Translations under genes and position numbers: made by a program
In this document: one piece after another, positions 6,976 to 10,579 of the stretch
How positions within the stretch are numbered: the first letter of the stretch is position 1
How the letters are laid out: the number at the start of each line of letters is the position of its first letter
Assembly: GCA_951801245.1 (NCBI GenBank)
Contig: CATOMC010000026.1
Location: 1 to 10,579 of the forward strand
Direction: 5' to 3'
Source of the DNA: an uncultured Lachnospiraceae bacterium
Lineage (GTDB): Bacteria > Bacillota_A > Clostridia > Lachnospirales > Lachnospiraceae
Length of the DNA stretch: 10,579 nt
Notes under the pieces: model-generated
Databases searched by the model: none
Seen by the model: the letters and a program-made list of their open reading frames with translations, nothing else
What the model was told of the DNA's origin: nothing

Positions 6976-7191
6976 CGTAATATACGCGGTTCCACCTCGC
7001 TTGTTCTGTGCGCCCCTGACGTCTTACCAGAACCTCTCATTCAGGCTGTAACGTAAGCCACCGGGCCGGATTGGGGCCACTCGGAGTTAGTTTTCAAATG
7101 TTTCCGGCAAAGGCACTTTCAGCACAGGGCGCCTCTCTCTGATGCTTTCTGCATTCTACTCTTCTCGTCAACGTGTTGATCCATATCTGTT
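6937..7191 (-). promoter_or_regulatory. T-box riboswitch, threonine specificity (leader of the thrS operon)
   Basis: The minus-strand leader contains the diagnostic T-box GGTGGAACCGCG (about 6985-6996). It can form the antiterminator GAGG...CCTC with the seven-base bulge TGGAACC and the upper helix GCGTA/TACGT. Upstream is a long Stem I region starting near GACGAGAAGAGTAGA, and a specifier-type segment AACTAACTCC at 7083-7092. The codon ACT followed by A (7091-7089) is Thr, matching thrS. The TGGA sequence would pair with an acceptor end having U at the discriminator position. Uncharged tRNA-Thr would stabilise the antiterminator and allow transcription of the small membrane gene and thrS. 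About 100 nt of further structured leader, including CGGCA-CGAA-TGCCG near 6903-6919, separates the terminator from the first ribosome-binding site. Confidence 0.93.
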
Positions 7192-7197
7192 ATACGT

Positions 7198-7226
7198 ATT
7201 CTATGCTATCTTTCCATAAAAGTAAA
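7198..7226 (-). promoter_or_regulatory. Sigma-A promoter of the T-box/thrS operon
   Basis: Minus-strand TTTACT (7226 to 7221) and TAGAAT (7203 to 7198) are 17 nt apart. The start point is predicted near 7191, just before the T-box Stem I. Confidence 0.7.
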
Positions 7227-7240
7227 GTATTTTTTAAATT

Positions 7241-7269
7241 TTAACATGATACGTCCATCTATCTATGTT
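7241..7269 (+). promoter_or_regulatory. Candidate sigma-A promoter of the small RNA
   Basis: TTAACA (7241-7246) and TATGTT (7264-7269) are 17 nt apart, giving a start near 7276. An alternative is the extended -10 TGTTATTAT overlapping it. Its -35 lies 14 nt from the -35 of the divergent thrS promoter, so the two could influence each other. Confidence 0.45.
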
Positions 7270-7275
7270 ATTATA

Positions 7276-7368
7276 CATACGAAGACAGCCGCCCACAAGG
7301 TGGGTTGACCTGATGTTAAAGTGGAAACTCCACCCTGCTGCCAGTCATAGTTTTGGGACGGTTTTTCT
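7276..7368 (+). ncRNA. Candidate small structured RNA of unknown family
   Basis: A segment of about 90 nt with a plausible promoter, a closing stem (AGCCGCCC at 7287-7294 with GGGACGGTT at 7355-7363, one mismatch and one wobble) and a run of five T at 7362-7366, as for an intrinsic terminator. Inside are hairpins CCCAC/GTGGG (7292-7304, overlapping the closing stem) and GTGGA/TCCAC (7321-7333), plus a possible TGAC/GTCA pairing. GGTGGG at 7299-7304 could instead pair with CCACCC at 7330-7335, so two folds compete. There is no open frame and no plus-strand gene downstream: the next gene ends at 7377 on the minus strand. It is short for a 6S RNA and lacks the conserved signal recognition particle RNA loop. 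Family not recognised. Confidence 0.45.
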
Positions 7369-7376
7369 ATATAGTA

Positions 7377-7850
7377 CTATTTTTCGTTTAACAATTCTTC
7401 TTCAATAATCCCCGCCGCACATTCGATCAGATGCGGGCAGGGCCTGGATTCATAGTATTCTTTCGTACGCGGCTGAGGCTTCGCACTCTCTTCAGCCTCC
7501 GTGATTCCCAGAAGTTCCCTGCAGATAATACTCCCATTCTCTTTCCGAAAGCGGTCACTCATCTGCCGTACCCGCAGATAAATCCGCTCCTTGGCTTCCT
7601 CGTCCTGAGGATCGGCATTGCCCTCTTTCAGGCCGGCCAACATAGCCATGGAAGAGACGGCTCCACAGACTTCTCGCATTCTGCCGACACCGGCGCCCAT
7701 GGCGCTGGACATCCGCAAAGCCGTCTCCCTGTCCATACCGAAGCAATCCGCATAGGTCGCAAAAACTGACTGGGCACAATTATAGCCTTCATAGAAAGTT
7801 TCAACCGCCTGTTTTGTCCTGGATGTATTCAGCTTCTGTTTTTTATGCAT
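7377..7850 (-). CDS. C_GCAxxG_C_C family putative redox protein
   Basis: The frame is open further upstream, but the true start is the ATG at 7850 (157 residues), because the upstream sequence is the SEC-C gene read in another frame. The protein opens with a basic stretch and then [10 protein letters not shown] (C25), followed by C36, the CGAV motif (C62), C110, and RPCPHLIEC (C138, C144). This is the cysteine pattern of the family named C_GCAxxG_C_C. Members are small cytoplasmic proteins thought to be redox-active or metal-binding; no reaction is established. The ATG overlaps the end of the SEC-C gene by 8 nt (ATGCATAA) with only a weak ribosome-binding site, which implies translational coupling. 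The stop is followed by the 3' end of the convergent candidate RNA. Confidence 0.93.
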   Translation of the reverse strand: MHKKQKLNTSRTKQAVETFYEGYNCAQSVFATYADCFGMDRETALRMSSAMGAGVGRMREVCGAVSSMAMLAGLKEGNADPQDEEAKERIYLRVRQMSDRFRKENGSIICRELLGITEAEESAKPQPRTKEYYESRPCPHLIECAAGIIEEELLNEK

Positions 7851-8349
7851 TTTTACCACAACATTTCTTATACTTTTTGCCGCTGCCACAGGGACAGGGA
7901 TCATTGGGATAAACTTTCTTCTCTTTGTGAACCGTGGTAGATTCCTTCTGCTCTCTGTAAAGAGCCTTTCTCTTATCTTCGTCGAAGATATCGTTCCACT
8001 CTTCCAGTTCATAGAGCCAGTCAGCGCCTGCCGCCACCATATTTTTGTAGAGAAGTTCCTTGTCAAATCCCAGATTTACCTCGGTGTCTTCCTCCATCTC
8101 CTCAATCGGATTCTGTTCTTTCAGGCTGTCGTTGATACCGTCCAGAAAGCCAACCATGGTCATCAGTTCCACTTCATATTGATCCGCCAGTCCTTTGACC
8201 GTACCCTTCACTACCGTGTCAGGTGTCTTTAAAAGCTGCGCGTAAATTTCTTTTTCTTTCTGAAAATAGTCGGCCCAGAGCCTCTGTAAATCTCCCTTGT
8301 TCGCTGTCTCGGAATACGCCATGTCGCGCCATTGTTTTAATAATGCCAT
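7843..8349 (-). CDS. SEC-C motif protein
   Basis: The ATG at 8349 (168 residues) is preferred to an in-frame GTG four codons upstream, because that GTG lies within the Shine-Dalgarno AAAGGTGG; spacing to the ATG is about 8 nt. Residues 1-130 are a mostly helical, acidic domain with no motif I recognise. The C-terminus is a zinc-binding SEC-C motif, [15 protein letters not shown] (C152, C154, C163, C164). The motif is best known from the SecA tail but occurs on many unrelated proteins, so it does not by itself imply secretion. It is the first gene of a two-gene operon with the redox-type protein at 7377-7850. Another pointer to function is not available from the sequence. Confidence 0.93.
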   Translation of the reverse strand: MALLKQWRDMAYSETANKGDLQRLWADYFQKEKEIYAQLLKTPDTVVKGTVKGLADQYEVELMTMVGFLDGINDSLKEQNPIEEMEEDTEVNLGFDKELLYKNMVAAGADWLYELEEWNDIFDEDKRKALYREQKESTTVHKEKKVYPNDPCPCGSGKKYKKCCGKNA

Positions 8350-8417
8350 CGTATTTACCACCTTTTATCCTAATAATATACAGTGTTCCCGCAAAGGGAC
8401 AACATGCTACGCTCATT

Positions 8418-8446
8418 AGTATATAACATTTCTTCCAAAAAGTAAA
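8418..8446 (-). promoter_or_regulatory. Sigma-A promoter of the SEC-C operon
   Basis: Minus-strand TTTACT (8446 to 8441) and TATACT (8423 to 8418) are 17 nt apart. The -10 matches five of six. The leader to the ATG at 8349 would be about 60 nt. Confidence 0.75.
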
Positions 8447-8777
8447 ATATTTTTGCCAGTCGTGTATATTCCCTAAAAAGCCGACCATACTACTTAATAG
8501 TCAATGGACCCCCTCCTTTGATGGTTACCAAAGAGAAAGTAAAATACTTATCCTCCCCTAAGGAAGCCTCTGGGAATGCCAAAGCCGCATTTCTGGGGGC
8601 TTCCGCTATGTTTGAGGGTTTTAAAATGGGGATTTTGGGGTGTTGCCAAGTGTTGCCAAGCATGGAGCCAGTGTTTATCAGGGTTTCAGAGTTTTCCTTT
8701 ACTCCGCATGATACTTGCTTCATTGCTGTAAGCACTGATAGTTACTATGTTTTTACGCATAATGTGAATGAGATGTT
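8447..8777. other. Non-coding junction between host-type operon and integrase
   Basis: This stretch separates the SEC-C promoter from the end of the integrase gene and probably contains one end (att site) of the element that brought the integrase; the exact boundary cannot be seen from one end. It holds an imperfect hairpin at 8562-8604 (outer arms GGAAGCC/GGCTTCC), a tandem 10-bp repeat at 8641-8660, and a 7-bp inverted repeat 8756-8762/8778-8784 overlapping the integrase stop. Open frames exist on both strands (8518-8868 plus; 8490-8735 minus), but neither has a ribosome-binding site. Confidence 0.5.
8641..8660. repeat. Tandem 10-bp direct repeat (TGTTGCCAAG x2)
   Basis: Two perfect adjacent copies of TGTTGCCAAG lie about 118 bp beyond the integrase stop. 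Arm-type binding sites of tyrosine integrases are commonly short direct repeats of about this length near the attachment site; assignment here is inference. Confidence 0.6.
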
Positions 8778-9989
8778 TTATGCGAACACAGGTTCTTTTT
8801 GCACACCGCCAAAGTCGAAATCATATATCTTAAAGATTTCATTCTGGATTGCCAGATTGTCTTCGTAATCGTTTTTGCACTTATAGTAGGTGTTTAAGGT
8901 TGTACTTTTATTCTTATGCCCTACGTTTCTTGAAACCAGCGCCAGCTTCATGCCTTTATCCAGACAGTTAGTCACATAGCTTCTTCTACAGGTATGGGAT
9001 GGCTTATATTCTACTCCAACATTATTGCAAAAAGCTTTGAAAGTACTGGTAATATTGCTTTCCTTTACCATCCTTCCACTGTTTGCCGGAATGACATATT
9101 CGCTTTCAATCCCTGCCTGCTTAGTCCTGCGTTTCTGTTCCACCAGCCATTTATATGTAAAGTCGTTGATCACTATGGTTCTACGGGAAGTTTTGTTCTT
9201 CGGAGTGCTTTCCTCATAGATTTTGGAATTGGTATCGTAGTCCGTATACTCTGTCTGTGTTCTCTCTATCCTGATGGTTCTGCGTTCAAAATCGACCTTG
9301 CTCCATTTTAAAGCTAACAGTTCGCCAAGCCTTAAGCCAGTGCCACAAAGAATAAAAAGAGCCGGAGAATTGCGGTATTTCCTGCATTTGTTCCAGCAAT
9401 TCATGGAACCGGACTGCAAAGTATTAATCTCATCATCTTCCCATACGCCAAGTTCCTTATCTTCATGCTCTTTACATCTGTCCTCGTTGATTTTTACCTT
9501 CCGCATAAAGTTCCAACTCATAATTTCTCTGTCACAGGCATAATCAAATGCCTGACTGACAATGCATTTTATCTGACATACATAAGAATAAACGATTGTT
9601 CCATTTGTCAAGGTACGGATAAAATCATCACAGTGATACTTCTTAATCTTCCGGGCAGGGATTTTTCCAAAGCTGCTATCTTTCACATAATTTACATATG
9701 CCCTGTAATATCTGCTATGTGTCTGCTTCTTGAGATCCCCTTTGGCAAATTCCAGAAACATTTCTACCACCTGTGCCACCGTATCATTTTTATGCTTCTC
9801 TAAATCCACCTGACCTGTTATCGTCCTTCTTGCTTCCTTACGAAATTTCTTCTTTACTTCGTCCTCTGAAACTCCTGTGATCTGGTGGCGTTTTCCGGTC
9901 TCTGAATACTTAGTAGGAATCGTGGTATAAAATTGTATCTGTAGTCCCTTCTGCCGGGAATTGATTTTCGGAATTGTAATCTCGCTCAT
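8778..9989 (-). CDS. Tyrosine recombinase / integrase of ICE or phage type
   Basis: I start it at the ATG at 9989 (403 residues, MSEITIPKIN), which has AGGAG about 7 nt upstream; the longer open frame to 10079 includes the promoter region. Residues 1-55 resemble the short N-terminal arm-binding domain of such integrases, about 65-165 a SAM-like core-binding domain, and about 190-385 the catalytic domain. All catalytic residues are visible: R220 in GTGLRLGE, K266 in PKNKTSRR, H332 and R335 in HTCR, H358 in NVGH, and Y368 in TTLNTYY. The protein is therefore probably active in site-specific integration and excision. It is transcribed away from the rest of the presumed element to the right; no excisionase is visible before the IS begins. 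Confidence 0.95.
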   Translation of the reverse strand: MSEITIPKINSRQKGLQIQFYTTIPTKYSETGKRHQITGVSEDEVKKKFRKEARRTITGQVDLEKHKNDTVAQVVEMFLEFAKGDLKKQTHSRYYRAYVNYVKDSSFGKIPARKIKKYHCDDFIRTLTNGTIVYSYVCQIKCIVSQAFDYACDREIMSWNFMRKVKINEDRCKEHEDKELGVWEDDEINTLQSGSMNCWNKCRKYRNSPALFILCGTGLRLGELLALKWSKVDFERRTIRIERTQTEYTDYDTNSKIYEESTPKNKTSRRTIVINDFTYKWLVEQKRRTKQAGIESEYVIPANSGRMVKESNITSTFKAFCNNVGVEYKPSHTCRRSYVTNCLDKGMKLALVSRNVGHKNKSTTLNTYYKCKNDYEDNLAIQNEIFKIYDFDFGGVQKEPVFA

Positions 9990-10050
9990 GGTAATCTCCT
10001 CTTGCGTCTTGCACAAAAGGACATCTGCCACGTCCTCTAAATCTATATTT

Positions 10051-10079
10051 ATTATACCACATTTTATCAGATTCAGCAA
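10051..10079 (-). promoter_or_regulatory. Promoter of the integrase gene
   Basis: Minus-strand TATAAT (10056 to 10051), preceded by TGG as an extended -10, with TTGCTG 17 nt further upstream (10079 to 10074). The leader to 9989 contains a short stem AGGAC/GTCCT followed by TTTT, which might reduce read-through. Confidence 0.75.
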
Positions 10080-10206
10080 TTCTCTGTTTGATATTTCGAT
10101 TTTAAGCTAACCTCCCAAGCGTCTCCTTTCTCGAATTTTCTTCTTTAGGCGTTTGCGAAACACCAGAACCCGCATAAATACGGGATTCTCTTTGTTACAA
10201 AATAAA
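10080..10206. other. Spacer between integrase promoter and IS
   Basis: No gene is seen. It contains GTTTGCGAAAC (self-complementary) and CCCG/CGGG around 8 nt within 10170-10186. The left terminal inverted repeat of the IS may lie here, but it cannot be defined without the other end. Confidence 0.4.
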
Positions 10207-10278
10207 ACAACTCCTCACTGGTTTATGGTAAAATTGAGATGTCGAATAACAATCAACCATCCACCGGAAAGGAGTTGT
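10207..10278 (+). promoter_or_regulatory. IS leader: promoter inside an inverted repeat that can mask the transposase ribosome-binding site
   Basis: ACAACTCCT (10207-10215) is perfectly complementary to AGGAGTTGT (10270-10278), and the right arm contains the transposase Shine-Dalgarno (AAAGGAG, 10268-10274). Further pairing (TGG, ATGG with CCAT, CCA) extends the stem. An extended -10, TGGTAAAAT (10226-10234), lies between the arms, so a transcript from it would lack the left arm, while read-through from outside would contain both. Confidence 0.6.
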
Positions 10279-10284
10279 ACCTAC

Positions 10285-10579
10285 ATGATACCATACAAAC
10301 AGCTTTCTTTGGCAGATTTTTTTACCGATTGCCAAAATAAATTTGATAACGATAAATATGAGTTTCTTTCCATACTCGATGAAACCATTAACCTTGATGA
10401 ATTTGTTCCCGTGTCTTTCATTTCTCATTTTCATGCTGCCACCGGCAGGCCGCGCAGGCATCTTCTTTATCCAATGCTCAAGGCCCTGTTATTACAGCTT
10501 ATTTTCTCGATCCCTACCACTTCCCTCCTGATCGTTTTCCTCAAATTTTCTCAGGAATTACGGGATTTCTGTGGTTTTG
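10285..10579 (+). CDS. Transposase with DUF772-type N-terminus, partial
   Basis: An open frame of 98 codons from an ATG behind AAAGGAG (about 10 nt), uninterrupted to the window edge. It starts MIPYKQLSLADFF and includes ETINLDEFVPVSFISHFH, then GRPRRHLLYPMLKALLLQ, then SQELRDFCGF. This is the N-terminal pattern of DUF772/InsH-type transposases (IS4/IS5-like DDE enzymes) common in Clostridia. The DDE catalytic residues would lie beyond the edge, so activity cannot be judged. It is convergent with nothing and divergent from the integrase. IS family is not assigned. Confidence 0.88.
   Translation, partial: MIPYKQLSLADFFTDCQNKFDNDKYEFLSILDETINLDEFVPVSFISHFHAATGRPRRHLLYPMLKALLLQLIFSIPTTSLLIVFLKFSQELRDFCGF

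Larger units (their letters stand above)
10207..10579 (+). mobile_element. Insertion sequence, left part (continues beyond the window)
   Basis: Defined by the transposase at 10285 and its leader. The outer left boundary is uncertain (somewhere in about 10080-10207), and the right end is outside the window. Confidence 0.7.

Noticed and set aside
6846..7040. Minus-strand open frame of 64 codons
   Set aside because: It lies inside the T-box riboswitch, whose RNA signature fully explains the sequence.
7851..8066. N-terminal extension of the C_GCAxxG_C_C protein, suggesting a fusion
   Set aside because: The extra 72 codons are the SEC-C gene in another frame; the ATG at 7850 gives a protein of family length with translational coupling.
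8490..8735. Minus-strand open frame of 81 codons downstream of the integrase
   Set aside because: Begins at a GTG with no ribosome-binding site, overlaps hairpins and the tandem repeat, and has an equally long open frame opposite it on the plus strand; more likely non-coding element-end DNA.
8518..8868. Plus-strand open frame of 116 codons
   Set aside because: No Shine-Dalgarno (the upstream bases are pyrimidine-rich) and it runs into the integrase gene on the opposite strand.

Overview
The window looks like a chromosomal segment of a low-to-mid GC Firmicute of class Clostridia, most likely a Lachnospiraceae-type gut anaerobe. This rests on strong AGGAGG ribosome-binding sites, TTTACT/TATAAT-type sigma-A promoters, a T-box leader for a threonyl-tRNA synthetase, a DUF1540 cysteine-rich protein, a SEC-C protein coupled to a C_GCAxxG_C_C redox-type protein, and a clostridial-style integrase and IS. 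Almost all genes are on the minus strand. The exceptions are a small Xre-type regulator near the left end, a transposase running off the right end, and a candidate small RNA.

Layout, left to right. (1) 1-133: the start of a coiled-coil protein built of 33-nt (11-residue) repeats, reading off the left edge. (2) 541-825: a compact HTH regulator, followed by a 10-bp hairpin. (3) 948-1745: a secreted lipoprotein. (4) 1746-2186: a gene-free stretch packed with perfect inverted repeats. (5) 2187-2501: a two-domain DUF1540 protein with 16 cysteines. (6) 2658-4499: a GT-C type membrane glycosyltransferase. (7) 4568-6532: thrS. (8) 6590-6832: a small membrane protein of unknown function. (9) 6937-7226: a T-box riboswitch with promoter, T-box motif and terminator. 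(10) 7241-7368: a divergent plus-strand candidate small RNA. (11) 7377-8349: a two-gene operon (SEC-C protein, then the C_GCAxxG_C_C protein, overlapping by 8 nt). (12) 8350-8777: a non-coding junction with a tandem 10-bp repeat. (13) 8778-9989: a complete tyrosine recombinase of ICE/phage type. (14) from about 10.2 kb: the left part of an insertion sequence whose transposase continues past the window.

How the parts fit. The T-box senses uncharged tRNA-Thr and should control the small membrane protein and thrS as one transcript. No terminator is visible between thrS and the glycosyltransferase, so that gene may be partly co-transcribed. The lipoprotein and the glycosyltransferase share a nearly identical 34-nt leader with a palindrome next to the Shine-Dalgarno, which suggests a common control or a dispersed repeat. 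The right-hand 2 kb is accessory: a recombinase gene with its own promoter, then an IS whose transposase ribosome-binding site can be masked by an upstream repeat. I found no CRISPR array, tRNA or rRNA gene, and no clearly new multi-gene system. The most notable items are non-coding: the hairpin cluster, the shared leader, the candidate small RNA, and the small gene placed between the T-box and thrS.
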